DNA of 64,000 nt from Cryptomeria japonica (taxonomy: Eukaryota > Streptophyta > Pinopsida > Cupressales > Cupressaceae), in assembly GCF_030272615.1 (NCBI RefSeq), contig NC_081405.1, positions 572,908,252 to 572,972,251 on the forward strand. Reading direction: 5' to 3'. A program made the position numbers and the translations under genes. Positions 32,129 through 44,731 of this stretch are shown in pieces (the first letter of the stretch is position 1; each line of letters begins with the position of its first letter). The notes under the pieces are model-generated. The model was given only the letters and a program-made list of their open reading frames with translations, had not been told where the DNA came from and searched no databases.

Positions 32129-32948
32129 TTAGTTTACCTCCTGAAGGGGCAACACCCCTAATTCACCTCTTAAGTACATAAATGTAGCCTTTGGGAGAGG
32201 CTTGGTGAATATGACTGCTAATTGCTCCAAACTGGAAACATGTTCTAGTGCAATCTCTTTGTTTTGAACCTTTTCCCTCAAGAAATGATACTTAAGCTCA
32301 AAGTGCTTAGTTCTAGAATGTAAAACTGGATTCTTGGAGATATTAATTGCACTGGTATTGTCACAAAATATACTTACTAGTTTAGATACAGGAACTTTGA
32401 AGCCATTTAATACATGCTTCATCCAAATTGTCTAAGTGCATGAAAGCTGCAACATACTCTGCTTCTACTGTAGACTGAGAGATACAACTCTGCTTCTTAC
32501 TCATCCATGAGACCAGTTTACCACCGAGAAAGAATGCACCATTGGTTGTCCTTTTCTGGTCATCTATATTACCTACCCAATCAGCATCTGTGTAGACTTT
32601 CAAGTTGAAATCCTTGTTATATGGATACCACAATCCATAGTCAACAATTCCCTTTAGATACCTAAGAATCTGCTTGACCGCAACCAAGTGGGATTCTCTT
32701 GGGATTTTTTGGAATCTTACAGTAATGCCAACTGCATGTGCAATATCCAGTGTGCTATGCACTACATAATGCAACTTACCAATCATTGATTGGTATTTAT
32801 TCTCATCAACCAATGCTGAGTCATCTTCTTTGGATAGTTTACAACCGGTCACCATCAAAGTACCAACTAGTTTTCTATCTTCCATGCCAAACATCTTCAA
32901 CACCTCTTTGACATACTTGGATTGAGTGATAAAGATTCCTTCTTTCAT
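32129..32948 (-). pseudogene. RNase H of Copia E (frameshifted)
   Basis: The frame 32,948-32,382 carries the RT-RNase H connection and the first RNase H half (KVYTDADWVGNIDDQKRTTN, QSTVEAEYVAAFMHL). The second half continues in another register at 32,422-32,129 (SIFCDNTSAINISKNPVLHS, RTKHFELKYHFLREKVQNKE, FTKPLPKATFMYLRGELGV). The Asp-Glu-Asp residues of RNase H are visible, so the shift near 32,400 is the main lesion. Confidence 0.88.
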
Positions 32949-32957
32949 CTACTGGAT

Positions 32958-33965
32958 CTACAGTCCAATGAAGAATTTAATCTCCCCTATGAGTGACATT
33001 TCAAACTCTTTCTTCATCTCATCTGGAAACTCATGACTCATCTTATCATCTCCACCAAAGATAATGTCATCAACAAATACCTCACAGATCAGGATCTGAT
33101 CTCCTTCAGACTTCAAGTAGATATTGCTATCTTCACTTGTTCTCTCAAATCCAATCTTCACAAGATGGGAATGCAGATGTTCATACCATGCTCTAGGTGC
33201 TTGCTTTAGACCATATAAGGCTTTATGTAGCCTACATACCATGTCTCTGTCTTCAGATAGGGAAAAACCATCTGGTTGCTCAATATACACCTCCTCTTCA
33301 AGTAAACCATTTAGGAATGCATATTTTACATCCATTTGATATACTTTGAAACCTTTAAAAGCTGCATATGCAAGAAGTATATAGACTCCTTCCAATCTGG
33401 CTACAAGAGAAAAGGTTTCTCCATAGTCTTCTCCTTCTTCTTGAGCATATCCTTTGCACACCAATTTGGCTTTGTTCCTAATCACTATGCCATCCTCATT
33501 CAACTTATTTTTGAAAACCCATTTGGTACCAATGACATATTTATGCTCCGGTCTGGGTACCAAGGACCATGTACCATTTTTCTCTATCTGGTCAAGTTCC
33601 TCTTCCATTGCCTTGATTGAGTCTTCATCTTTATGGGCCTCTTTGAATGATTTAGGCTCAAATTCAGAGATCATACATGAGTTTTCTCTGACCTTTCTTC
33701 TTGTAAGGATTTCTGCATCCTTATCTCCTATGATCTGCTTAGGATCATGATTCAGCTTGACATACCGAGGAATGGTCTTAATGGATTCCTCTTGCTTTTC
33801 TTCTTTATCCTCACCTTCATCAGTACCAACATCTACATCTACCGGTGTAGGAACACTGTTACTGGTACTTGGTTGACTGACAATCGGTTCATTTACCACT
33901 TGCTCACTACCGGTTTCCTCAGTTTTCTCAGAGGTTTCATCAACTCTTACATTGATGCTTTCCAT
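32958..33965 (-). pseudogene. Reverse transcriptase of Copia E, open for 335 codons
   Basis: It begins in the variable integrase tail ([20 protein letters not shown]), then the RVT_2 domain: [79 protein letters not shown] and [15 protein letters not shown]. The catalytic Asp of QMDVK and the FVDD pair are present. The domain ends at FFIGL followed by a stop. Confidence 0.9.
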
Positions 33966-34312
33966 AATTCTTTGAGTCCTATTGTTGAAACACTTGAGAG
34001 CTTTGCTATTGGTGGAGTGGAATATCCTAGGAATATTCCCTCATCACATTTCACATCAAATTTTCTCTGGTGTTCACTCCTCTTGATGTAACATTTGCTA
34101 CTAAACACTCCAAAGTAGCTAACCATAGGTGTCTTACCGGTCCAATACTCATAAGCATTTTTATCCTTACCTTTCTTGTTGAGTACCCGATTCATTGTGT
34201 AGACTACAGTGCTCACCACTTCTCTCCAAAAGGTGTGAGCTACCTTTCCTTGAATCAACATGGTTCTAGCTGCTTCATCCATAGTTCGGTTATTCCTCTC
34301 TGCTAGGCCATT
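33947..34312 (-). pseudogene. Integrase C-terminal half of Copia E
   Basis: In the same frame as the upstream 516-codon block, after a TAG at 34,313-34,315. It reads NG...MDEAARTMLIQGKVAHTFWR, YEYWTGKTPMVSYFGVFSSK and [10 protein letters not shown]. It overlaps slightly with the start of the RT frame in another register, marking a frameshift near 33,960. Confidence 0.85.
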
Positions 34313-36205
34313 CTACTGTGTAGTCCGGGGGGCAGACAATTGCCTCTTGATGCCATGTTCTTCACAATACTTGTTGAATTCACCAGAAGTGAATTTCCCT
34401 CCTTGATCAGTTCTCAGGCACTTGATCCTTTTACCACTTTCCTTCTCCACTAATGCTCTGAAAGCCTTAAACTTTATAAAGGCTTTAGACTCGTCTTTCA
34501 AGAATGTGACCCACATCATTCTTGAGCACTTTTCAGTGAGAATCATGAAGTACCTATCACCCTGCACACTTCTAGTTTTCATAGGACCACACAAATTAGT
34601 ATGCACAAGATCAAGCAAGTTGTCAGCAGTGAAAGATTTACCTTTAAAGGTTGAGGAAGACATTTTTCCCAATTGACACTCTCTGCACAAGGTATTATCC
34701 GGTTTTCTTAGCACCGACAACCCTCCAACTGCCTTGATCTTACTAGCCTTCACAATGTTATCAAAGTTTACATGGCAGAGTCTCCTATGCCATATCCAAC
34801 TATCATCAAATCTAGCCATAAGACATGTACTTATATTTGCATTCAGCTGAAATAGGTTAGCTTTGGTCTGTATGCCAGTGGCCACCAATTCACTATTCTT
34901 TCCTTTGATTTTGCAAACTCCATTCTTGAATTCTAGAGTGAGGCCACTATCATTCAGCTGGGCAACACTCAGAAGGTTGTGTCTAATACCATCAACCCAA
35001 TACACATTGTCAGCACTGCTCTTTCCATTTAGAGAGATAGACCCTCTGCCTTTGACCATGCATGGTGCATCATTGCCAAAGCAGACCACACCACCATCAT
35101 ACTCTTCTAAGGATAGAAACTTGCTTCGGTCACCAGTCATATGGTGAGAACAACCACTATCAATGATCCACTCATTGGAATTATCAAACTGGGAGACAAG
35201 AGCCTTCTTGTCTGACACATCTTCCTTGACAACAACAAACACAATATCGTAATTTTCTTCATCCTTTGATTTCTCATCTGTGACACCTTCATCAACTGCC
35301 ACAAAATAGTTTCTCTGGTTTCCTCCTTTGAAATTCTTGAACCTTTCTGGTTTGTCTTTGTTGTCGCCATTAGGAAAATTTACAACAATATGTCCTATCC
35401 GGTTGCAAGAAAAGCATTTCAAAGGTAGCTTACCTCTGTATTTGCTAGTTCCTTTAGGAAGTTTCCTAGCAAGGAGAGCTTCAAATGCCATCAGAATCTC
35501 CTCATCATCCATTTCTCTGCTCTGTCTTGGTTCACCATTAGTGCTAGCTTCTTTCCCTTTTCTGGATGGTACAACAAAAGCTTTAAAAGCTGATTCAGTC
35601 TTTTGAACACTGCCATCAAAACTATTTAGCTCATAGGCTGTCAACTTTGTAATGATGGAGTCTAAGGATACCTTAGTCTTGTCTATTGATCTCAGCTCTT
35701 GAATAGCAACAACCCTTATTGCATAGACCAGAAATAGGGATCTTAGGACTTTTCTTACCATAGTGGAATCTTCTATTTTACCACCTGCACTCTTGATATC
35801 TCCAACAACGGTTTTGATTCTTATTCCATACTGTTGAATGGTCTCACCTTCAATCATCCGCATATATTCAAACTTCCCTCTGAGGCTTTCTTCCTTAGCT
35901 TGTTTTACATGCTCATCACTGCCATAGATATTTTCAAGAGTATCGCATACCTCTTTGGGATTTACCTTATCTTGGACATCAATAAACTCAATGTCAAATA
36001 AACTACTAATTAGGGTTTTTGTGACTTGCCCATTCTCCTATGTCTCTCTCTTTTGGTCATCGGTGAGAGTACCAGTAGGGGCATCATAGTCATTCTCAAC
36101 ATAGCTCTAGTGTTGAGCACCCATGCTTCTGATGTATATCTTCATTCTGTATTTCCATATACTAAAATTTTCTCTGTTAAACTTTGGACCATCCCTCTTC
36201 ATCAT
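34313..36205 (-). pseudogene. gag, protease and integrase N-half of Copia E
   Basis: From the ATG at 36,205 (MMKRDGPKFNRENFSIWKYR) one frame continues, with stops before 35,863, to a TAG at 34,313. Open from 35,863: the gag C-half; a zinc knuckle CFSCNRIGHIVVNF, in which the last Cys is replaced; protease EWIIDSGCSHHMTGDRSKFL with an intact D-S-G; pre-integrase WIWHRRLCHVNFDNIV and CRECQLGK; and the integrase core, where DLVHTNLCGPM has Asn in place of the first catalytic Asp and CLRTDQGGKF keeps the second. The frame ends APRTTQ-stop-NG, where the family has T-P-Q-Q-N-G. Confidence 0.9.
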
Positions 36206-36254
36206 TAGATTGGGATCTTTACCTCAAGCAGTTAAGCTTATAGCACAGAGGATC

Positions 36255-36276
36255 TGGAGGATGCTCTGATACCAAT
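36255..36276 (-). other. Primer-binding site of Copia E, tRNA-iMet type
   Basis: On the minus strand, ATTGGTATCAGAGCATCC follows the LTR end TTATCA directly. TGGTATCAGAGC is the classical plant initiator-methionine site. Confidence 0.92.
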
Positions 36277-37690
36277 TGATAACTCAATGATGAAATAATA
36301 GTACCAAACCAATACTAAGAGGGGGGGGGGTGAATCAGTAACACAGGTCCTAAAACAGAGTACAACCGGCAAAAACCCAGAATAATTGAGACAAGCATAA
36401 ACTGGTTAATACCTATCTTATCATATACTCTAACACTTCATTTCTATTTCACCCTAATACATGAACAAGTAATATGCCATCAAAGATATACATATGAGCA
36501 ACTAGATCAACAAGATTCACCGCTTGATAGAAAACAACAAAGCATCACATGAAGAAGACATCACACATGACACACATAATTTTCATGTGGAAACCCAACA
36601 GGTAAAAATCACGGTGGGGATGAATACCCACAAGCTTGTTTTTGAACTCTTTAGAAGTCCTTTCTATGAGGAGCCTTGTCCGGTTAAAGACTGATACAAT
36701 AGGTTTTGTTGGGAACCAATCCTGTTAGGGATCACTTGGTTAACGGATGGCAAGAACACCCGGTTAAGGGTTAAACCCTGTTAAAGGTTACCTTGTTAGA
36801 GGATTTCAAGAACTCAATTGTTTTGAATCACCTTGTTAAAGGATTTGCAGCAAGCCGGTTAAAGCTACCTTGTTAAGGGATTTTCCAATAGTTGAGGTGG
36901 TTAGAGATCAACAGGTATTAAAATGATCTGGTAACAACACTCAATGCCAATGCAGATCCGCTTAAGCTCATCTTCACCTTCTGCACTTACACTCTACATG
37001 TATCACTCCTCTCCTTTTGGTCTGGCAAGAATCACGTATCCCTTCTTTTGGATACACACACAACTTTTGCCAACAACCCCATAAAGAATCACAAATTGAC
37101 CTTATAGGAAAACAGATAGGTCGGTAGCATAAACCCTAAACCCTAAAACCTATTACGTTAAGGAATTCAAACGGTTCAATCCTGACCATTGAGCACACTG
37201 CATTAAATGCAATAGTCTTGATCCAATCTCCATCGCCCATTTTCTACCGATTTCATAGCGGCTGATAACCCATCATATGTTATCACCATTTACAGACTTT
37301 GCACATTCCCAAGGTAGATAGGAACAATCTCCTTCATGCAAGATCCTTCACATGCACAAGGCTTACGTGGCAACACGATCTGTTCTTTGTTACCATGCTA
37401 ACTCATCACACAAAGTCACCAGTTGAGCCACATAGGCTTGAAGCACTTCAACCAGAAACCCTGAAGTTGAGACTACCAACCGGTAGTTATACAGCTCTTC
37501 CATGTGCTAGTTCCCATAACCATATGCCGCTTCACCTTGAACAAACACATCGCTTCACTTTGGCAGAAATGCCAGTTCACAGTGTTATACTGGTTCTCAC
37601 ATATGTCGGTTCTCACCTCTTCAGCATATTGACATCAATGACAACATACAATTTCATTATGTCCTCATACCAGTTCACATAATGCCAACA
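36277..37690 (-). repeat. 5' LTR of Copia E
   Basis: 1,414 bp, TGATAACTCAATGATG to CATAATGCCAACA. It aligns along its length with 30,465-31,944 apart from one deletion of about 66 bp just after the G-tract. Scattered substitutions indicate an old insertion. Confidence 0.92.
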
Positions 37691-37695
37691 TATGA

Positions 37696-38580
37696 AACAT
37701 AAACACAAAGTCATCCACAACACATAACACCAATATTTGTATGTGGAAACCCTGTAAGGGGAAAAACCACGGTGGGAAACCTTACCCACAATCAGATGAT
37801 ACTACTGCAGATAGTAAGTGTACATAAATGAGGTATGCACATGCAGAAAGGCCAACAACCTAGAGCTCACTGCTCAATCACAAAATGGGAGTCACACTGA
37901 CTACAGTTGGATGGTTAAATCCAACAAGATAGTACTGCACAAAATAACATCTTCATATGCAGGATTCAGTACTGGTGTAATGTTGACATGCTTTCACAAA
38001 AACCTAGCTTCACCTTCAAATGATGTCTTCGTGTATAGCTCAGCTTAAACTCGCATATACCTTCACACAATCTTTTTTCGCATTCCACATTTGATCTTAC
38101 AAATAAGATCTTACATTTAAACCATAGCCTAAGACCAATTTTAGTAGGTTGGCTCTACAAGATATTACAATAAAAACATTTTACAAACAATATAATATCC
38201 AATGCAATAACTGATTGAACATATCGGCTTAATGCATTTACAACAATAATTAATCATTTCCATAGCGTGCCATGTTGATCTGGAAAAGATAAATCTGTCG
38301 GTGTAACCCTAGACCTATTTGTCGGTAACAAAAAATATGCAACTATGAATATACCAATGATCAAAAATCTAGGACAAGATGTCTAGATGATGTCTTTGAC
38401 ATAACCATGTGTCTTCCATGCTATTCCAAGTGCTGGTGATCATTATATCTCTCCGGTGTACCATATACTAGTAACTGTGCAATAGTTACTTGCTTGCCGG
38501 TGAATGTTGTTGGATCTCCAAAGTGCTAGTGTTTTAGTAGGTGTTGACATCAATGACAAAACCATACCAAAATACCAACA
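37696..38580 (-). repeat. 3' LTR of Copia D, second part
   Basis: It continues from AACATAAACACAAAGTC to CCAAAATACCAACA, as in 43,327 onward and 58,313-59,108. GGAAACCCTGTAAGGGGAAA near 37,745 is the block found in all D-type LTRs. Confidence 0.92.
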
Positions 38581-38603
38581 ATCTCCCCCTTTGGCATTGA
38601 TGA
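38581..38603 (-). other. Polypurine tract of Copia D
   Basis: On the minus strand, GCCAAAGGGGGAGAT precedes the LTR start TGTTGGTATTTTGG; it is identical to the tract of Copia E. Confidence 0.88.
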
Positions 38604-38969
38604 CAACACAAAATGGAAAAACCATCAAAGTGCCAAAACAGAAATGCCAAGTATCAAAAACCAACAATCTCCAAAAAGATCATAACCAGAAATCAGAGAG
38701 TAATAATCTCTCCTAAACAACAATCTCTCCCCTTGGGAGCAAGATGTGTTTTCCATACCAATATCTCCAAAAGAACATGTGTTTTTCCATATATATCTCT
38801 CCCCTTTTGACATCAAATGCCAAAGTTAGAATAAAACCAAGTTCATATACAAAATACCAACCAATTTAATATAGCAACTACTCCCCTTGAGAAGTAGCTT
38901 CCTCATCAAAGATCGAAATAAAATATTTCTCTATTAATTCTGCTGGTTGATGACAAACATCAACTATCT

Positions 38970-39699
38970 AAGTCTTTACCGATGATGGTATGACTCCAAG
39001 ATGATCTCTGAGATATTCAAAAGTCTCCTTAGGCAAAGGTTTAGTGAAAATATCTGCAATCTGCTCTTTAGTATTCACATAAACCAGTTTTATCTCCTTA
39101 GCTTCAACTTTCTCCCTTAGAAAATTTAGTTTGATAGAAACATGTTTGGTTTTAGAACGTAATACCAGATTCTTAGATATATCAATTACTGCAGTGTTGT
39201 CAATATAGATAGTAATAGGTTCCTTTCATTTTACCTTTATATCTTTTAACATTTGCTTAAGCCATAGTACCTGTGTACAGTTAGTTGCTGCTACAAAATA
39301 TTCTGATTCTGCTGTTGATAAAGATGTACAACTCCATTTCTTACTTAACTAAGAAACTAGTCTGTTTCTAAGAAAAAATGCTCTGCCGATGGTGCTTTTC
39401 CTATCATCCACATGTCCTTCCCAATTTGCATCTGTGTATGCACACAATTCAAAGTTTTCATCTCTATGATATCATAATCCAAGATTTATAGTGCCTTGTA
39501 AGTACCAGAAAATCCTTTTTACTGTTGATTCATGATTTTCTCTAGGATTACTTTGAAATCTTGAAACAATACATACTGTATTCATAATATCAGGTTTGGT
39601 TTGTGTCAAATACAGTAAACTTCCTATCATAGATTTGTATCTAGTTGGATTAGCAGGTTTAGATTCATCCTTTTGTGATAATTTGTCATTTGTTGTCAT
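38970..39699 (-). pseudogene. RNase H of Copia D
   Basis: Beginning MTTNDKLSQKDESKPANPTR, the frame carries the connection (SMIGSLLYLTQTKPDIMNTV) and is then broken. RNase H segments follow with stops between: CAYTDANWEGHVDDRKSTI, STAESEYFVAATNC and IYIDNTAVIDISKNLVLRS, then FTKPLPKETFEYLRDHLGV near 39,030. It is in a different register from the gag-RT frame, so a frameshift lies between 39,855 and 39,699. Confidence 0.85.
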
Positions 39700-39854
39700 A
39701 GGTGTGCTTACCGGTTTAGAGTTCTCATCCTAGATTTCTTTAGTAACTCTTTTAAGCATTTGGATTGACTCAAGAATATACCTTTATCAGTCTATGAAAT
39801 TTGCAATCGTAAAAAGAATTTTATTTCTCCAATCATAGACATTCCAAATTCTTG

Positions 39855-40553
39855 CTACATTTTAATAGAAAATTCATTACATAATCCATCTTCTCCTCCA
39901 AAGATTATATCATCAACAAATACTTCTATAATCAAGATTTCATCATTAGTTACTTTATAATATAAATTGTTGTCTACATTTCCTTTAGTAAAACCAATCT
40001 TTAAAAGATACTTATCCAATCTTGCATACCAAGCTCTTAAGGCTTGTTTTAGTCCATACAGAGCTTTTCTTAACCTGCATACCATATCATTGTCATCTAT
40101 TAAAGAAAATCCATCAGGTTGTTCAATGTATACTTCCTCTTCAAGATCTCCATTCAAAAATGCACATTTACTATCCATTTGATAAACTTTGTAGCTCTTG
40201 TGTGTTGCAAAAGCCAAAAATAATCTGACTGCCTCAATTCTAGCTACTAGTGCAAAGGTTTCATTGTAATCAACTCCTTCTTTCTGAGAATATCCCTTAC
40301 ACACTAGTCTTGCTTTATTTTTGACAACGTTACCATCTTCATTAAGTTTGTTTCTAAATACCCATTTGGTTCCAATTACATTTTTATCTTTAGGCCAGGG
40401 AACTAATGTCCAAGTGTTGTTTTTCTCAATTTGTTCTAATTCTTCTTCCATAGCTTTAAACCAAAATTTATCTTCACATGTCTCATTAAGAGATGATGGT
40501 TCAATTTGAGAAATAAGACATACCTCTTCATTTTCCAATCTTCCTCTTGTCAT
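39855..40553 (-). pseudogene. Reverse transcriptase of Copia D, open for 232 codons
   Basis: RVT_2 domain: [99 protein letters not shown] and [14 protein letters not shown]. The catalytic Asp residues are kept. It is in the same frame as gag and integrase upstream. Confidence 0.9.
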
Positions 40554-40655
40554 AACTCCTTTAAACTTGTTTCCAATTATCTGATCTTCAGAATGATTCG
40601 GTCTTACATATCGGGGTGTCTTAGTTTGTTGTTGTTCCTCAATTACTATGGAATC

Positions 40656-41972
40656 TTAAGATGGTACCGAGGTAACTAGATCTTCATTATGTACCAGTGG
40701 ATTTAGAGTAGGTTCATTTCTCAAAATTTTTGTTGCCGGTTTAGAGTCTATATACCTTGAAGTTCCTCTAAATTGTTCATCAATCTTTACATTTGTACTC
40801 AACAATTTTCTGCAATCTCTTGTTAAAACATCTATATGCTTTTCTCTTAGATGAATAACCAAGAAATATTCCTTCATCACTTCTAGGATCAAATTTGCCA
40901 ATATACTCATCTCTCTAATATAATATTTACTTCCAAAAATTCTGAAATACTTAAGAGTAGGAGTATTACCAAACCATAGTTCATGAGGGGTCTTACCGGT
41001 TTCACCTTAGATGTGAACTTTGTTAAATGTATAGACCGCTATGTTGACTGCTTCTCTCCAATACACATGTGGTAAATTTTCTTCTGATAACATACTTCTT
41101 GCTACATCCAAGATAGTTCTATTTTTCCTTTCAACAACTCCATTCTATTGTGGTGTCTGAGGTGCTGATAGTTGTCTTTTGATTCCATTCACTTCACAGA
41201 ATGTATTAAATTCCTTAGATGTAAATTCACCTCCTTGATCTGATCTTAAACATTTGATTTTCTTAACGGTTTCATTTTCAACCATTGCTTTGAACAATTT
41301 GAACTTTCCAAGTGCTTCTGATTTTTCTCTAAGAAAAGTAACCCAACACATTCTATAATAGTCATCAATGATTAGCATGAAATATCTATCACCTTGTAAG
41401 CTTTTAGTTCTAGCTAGACCACATAAATCAGTGTGAATCAAATCAAAAGAATTATTTGATTTTTCTGGAATACTTTTGAAACTAGCTCTAACTTGTTTTC
41501 CAAATTGACATTCTTTGCATACTGTATTCTGAGGTTTGACAATTTTAGGTAAATCTCTAACTGCCTTAGTGGTACTGATCTTTACCATGCAATCAAAGTT
41601 TACATGACATAGTCTCTTATGCCATAACCAAATTTCATCTATATGTGCAATTAAGCATGTCTTTTCATTGTTATTCAAATGAAAGATATTACCTCTAGTC
41701 TGATTACAGGTTGCAATTTCCAAACCAGTTATGCTCATGATTTTGCATTTTCCCTTTTTAAATTGTAACTGAAATCCTTTCTCAACTAATTGACCAACAC
41801 TCAAAATATTATGCTTTAATGCTTCAACATAGTAGACATTGTTAGTGTTATGCTTACCATCAAGAGATATTGAACCCTTACCTTTGATTGAACAAGCTTT
41901 ATCATCTCCAAATCTCACTAAGCCTCCATTGTATTCTTGAAAGTTCAAGAATTTACCTTTGTCTTCTGTCAT
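40656..41972 (-). pseudogene. Protease and integrase of Copia D
   Basis: Just before 41,972 the frame has DEWIIDSGCSRHMTEDKGKF (protease D-S-G present). It continues with GSISLDGKHNTNNVYYVEAL, IWLWHKRLCHVNFDCMVKI and CKECQFGKQVRASF. The integrase core follows: DLIHTDLCGLARTKSLQG with the first Asp intact and CLRSDQGGEFTSKEF with the second. It ends APQTPQ and a TAG at 41,145-41,147, in place of the second Gln of T-P-Q-Q-N-G. The frame goes on through the C-terminal part (to FDPRSD-like and GIFLGYS positions near 40,860) with further stops. Confidence 0.88.
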
Positions 41973-42014
41973 ATGGCGTGAGCATCCTGAATCAATGATC
42001 CATTCATCCTTTAC

Positions 42015-43109
42015 TTAAACTTTAGCTGCCAGAGCCTGTACTACTGGTTGAGAAGTAGGTGTCAGTTGATCTTCTGTTATAGCAAAAAAAACCCATCCAT
42101 TGTCTATCGGATCCTCATCAGACTCATCAGTCACACCTTCATGAGCAATGTAAAAAGATTTGTCTTTATTCTTCTTAAATTTGTATCTCTGATATTTAGG
42201 GTTAGGCTTGTATGTTCTTATAGCTTCTTCTCTTAGTCTAGCATGTCTATCAGGGCATCTTGAAGCCATATGACCAATCTTATTGCAGTTAAAACATTTA
42301 AAGGGTGCTTTACCTTCATACTTACTTCCAACTGGACCTTTAGGCATTTTCCTTGCAAATAGTACTTCAAGTTCTTCATTTTCTTTCCTACTTTCTTCAA
42401 GTTCTCTTGCATAAAAGGCTTTCCAATCAGATTTGTCAAATGATGGAGTAGATGATGTTGATGCTTTAAAGGCCAAATCTGTCTTTATAGTAGCAACATG
42501 ACCAAATTCTTCAATTTCAAAAGCTGAAAGTTTCCCAATCAATGTATCCCTAGTAACTGATGTATTAGACATTGTTCTTAACTCATTTATAGCAGTGACT
42601 TTCATTTTATATGCCGGTGGCAATCCTCTTAAAACTTTTGAAACAATTTCATCCTCACTTAAGGTTCCTCCACAACATTTAATACCCAAATCAATTTCAT
42701 TTACTCTTTCCATAAAAGAAGAAATCCTTTCATCTTCTTCCATTTTTAGATGATCATACCCGACTCAGAAGCTTTCAAGTTTTGCAATTTTGATTGTGGA
42801 ATCTCATTCATTCAATGTTTCCAAATGATCCCAAATAGCTTTAGCAGTAGACCTATCGAATAGTCCTATGATTTGTTGATCTGACAATGCGCTCAAAAGT
42901 GCTTCTCTTGCTTTGCAATCATTTTCCTCATCTTTTGTCAAGTTAGCTGGACTGGGCTAACCTGACATAGCAGCAGTATAACCATTCTTTGTAACTTCCC
43001 AGATGTCTTTTCCAATGCAATTTAGATGTGTCTCCATTTTGATCTTCCTTATGCCATAGTTGGTTCCATCAAGTTTAGGACTGTCCTTCCTGAAATAATT
43101 AGTAGACAT
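42015..43109 (-). pseudogene. gag of Copia D
   Basis: From the ATG at 43,109 (MSTNYFRKDSPKLDGTNYGI) the frame carries the capsid region with stops until 42,743 and is then open for 242 codons. It has ERVNEIDLGIKCCGGTLSED, VSKVLRGLPPAYKMKVTAIN, an intact zinc knuckle CFNCNKIGHMASRC and a spacer ending QALAAKV at a stop (42,015) just before the protease. It shares clear similarity with the gag of Copia F. Confidence 0.88.
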
Positions 43110-43145
43110 TGGATCTCCTCAAGCTGTTAAACTTCTACAAAAGAG

Positions 43146-43165
43146 GACTAAGCTCTGATACCAAT
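43146..43165 (-). other. Primer-binding site of Copia D, tRNA-iMet type
   Basis: On the minus strand, ATTGGTATCAGAGCTTAG follows the LTR end ACCTAACA. Confidence 0.92.
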
Positions 43166-43421
43166 TGTTAGGTCCCGGAGATAGCTGAGAGGGGGGGGTG
43201 AATCAGTTGTCTAATAAATTCAAACCAAAAACAACTTAACCAACTTAATGCTTAATACCGATAAACTAATTAAGTATGTCGATAGACAGTTTTAATAGTT
43301 AATTGCTATATTGGTAAGTATTAGTGTATGAAACATAAACACAAAGTCATCCACAACAAATAACACCAATATTTGTATGTGGAAACCCTGTAAGGGGAAA
43401 AACCACGGTGGGAAATATTAC
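43166..43421 (-). repeat. 5' LTR of Copia D, first part
   Basis: TGTTAGGTCCCGGAGATAG through GGTGGGAAATATTAC. Gypsy G starts at 43,422. The matching remainder begins at 58,313. Confidence 0.93.
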
Positions 43422-43863
43422 TGTGTGGGGGAAAAAGTGACACTAAGCAAACATGCCCTAATCTCACTTTCAATCACACATTTGTGGAATACGAAAGAGC
43501 TTAGAGGTATCACAAAATTGGCTACTTCTTTTTGTGGAAGAGAGAGCCACGGGCTACCTATTAGGATTTCTATTCCTTTGTTGTAATAGAAAGATGAAAT
43601 GATGCAAGTTCAATTCCTAACCCCAAAGTGCAAGTATGAACTAATAACAAGATTGCAGAATTGAACTTAAACAATGGAAAGCTGTAAACACAAGGATAAA
43701 AGGAGACTGCAGATGTGTACCTGGGGTTAAAATCTGAGTGAAAATGTTCGGGACGGGGGCGTGGGCGCCACTGTCCTGATTCTACCCCTGAAACTGCTCT
43801 GGAAATTGCTATTTTGCAACCTGAAAAGCTGTCAAAAATGTTGAAAATTGCTGTCTGACAGAA

Positions 43864-43990
43864 GGACCAGGGCGCCCAGTGCCCCTGTCCCAAGGACTAG
43901 GATGCCCAATGCCCCTATCCTGGCAGGACCAAGGCGCTCAGCGCCCCTGTCCTAGCAGGACCAGGGTGCCCCATGCCCCTGTCCTGGTCT
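43864..43990. repeat. GC-rich 30-32-bp tandem repeats in the G LTR, four copies
   Basis: Units of the type GGACCAGGGCGCCCAGTGCC plus CCTGTCC start at 43,864, 43,894, 43,926 and 43,958. The other LTR has three units (about 57,091-57,181). Each unit is itself close to an inverted repeat (GGACCAGGGCGC...GCGCCCCTGTCC). Confidence 0.9.
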
Positions 43991-44731
43991 TTTTCTTTGG
44001 AATTTGGTGTGAAGTTCAGTCTCCGTCTGCTTTCGTCGGATCTGCAACTTGCAGCATCGTCCGAATCCCGAAACCTGCACTTATATCTGAAAAGGGTATG
44101 GTGGGCGGCTATATAGGGTTTTGCCTTAGTCAAACCCCCGCTTCGGTGATTTCCACCTCCACAAATAGCCAAGTTGTATTGTAAAATGTATTGTGTGTGC
44201 AGACCTTGTGTGTGTGCAAGATCCTAAGATGCAAGTAAGCAAACTAGAGCAACCTAGAAAGTAAACCCTAATTGCTTGTAAATGATAATGTAAATGCTCA
44301 AAATCAAGATGCAAAGTGATCTAAAGCATAAATACAAATGACATAATGAGGCTTATGCAAAGACATGAAAACAACATGAAATCATACCCAACCCCAAGGG
44401 AGGGGTACAAGCCAATCTTCAGTCGGTGATCCCCTATTGCTCTTCAATGTCTTCAAAGCCCTAAATGGATGAATGAAATTGATGAATGCTTGATGGATGG
44501 ATGTTGAATGTTGTTGAAGTCTTCAAAGATCTACTCTTTCACTGCATAGAAGGCCCTGAAAACCAAAATTTCGTATCCCTTCAAATGAAGAAAGACAACT
44601 CTTATATATGAAACCCTAGGTCTTAATTTCAACTTTTGGCCGACCTAGAAATTGAATCTCCCACCAATTTCTTGGGGTTAAGATTTATTTTATGATTGGA
44701 TCATGCTCCTAAAATTTTGGGAAAAATGTCC

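Larger units (their letters stand above)
30465..37690 (-). mobile_element. Copia element E, complete but degraded
   Basis: A 7,226-bp element with two LTRs and a perfect 5-bp target duplication TATGA (30,460-30,464 and 37,691-37,695), inserted in the 3' LTR of Copia D. On the minus strand the order is LTR, iMet primer site, gag, protease, integrase, RT, RNase H, polypurine tract and LTR. The gag-to-integrase frame is open for 516 codons and RT for 335. The zinc knuckle, integrase and RNase H carry lesions. Confidence 0.93.

Noticed and set aside
43879-44184. 101-codon plus-strand frame rich in Pro and Leu
   Set aside because: It is the translation of the GC-rich tandem units in the G LTR; a shorter, diverged plus-strand frame over the same array appears in the other LTR (57,075-57,311).
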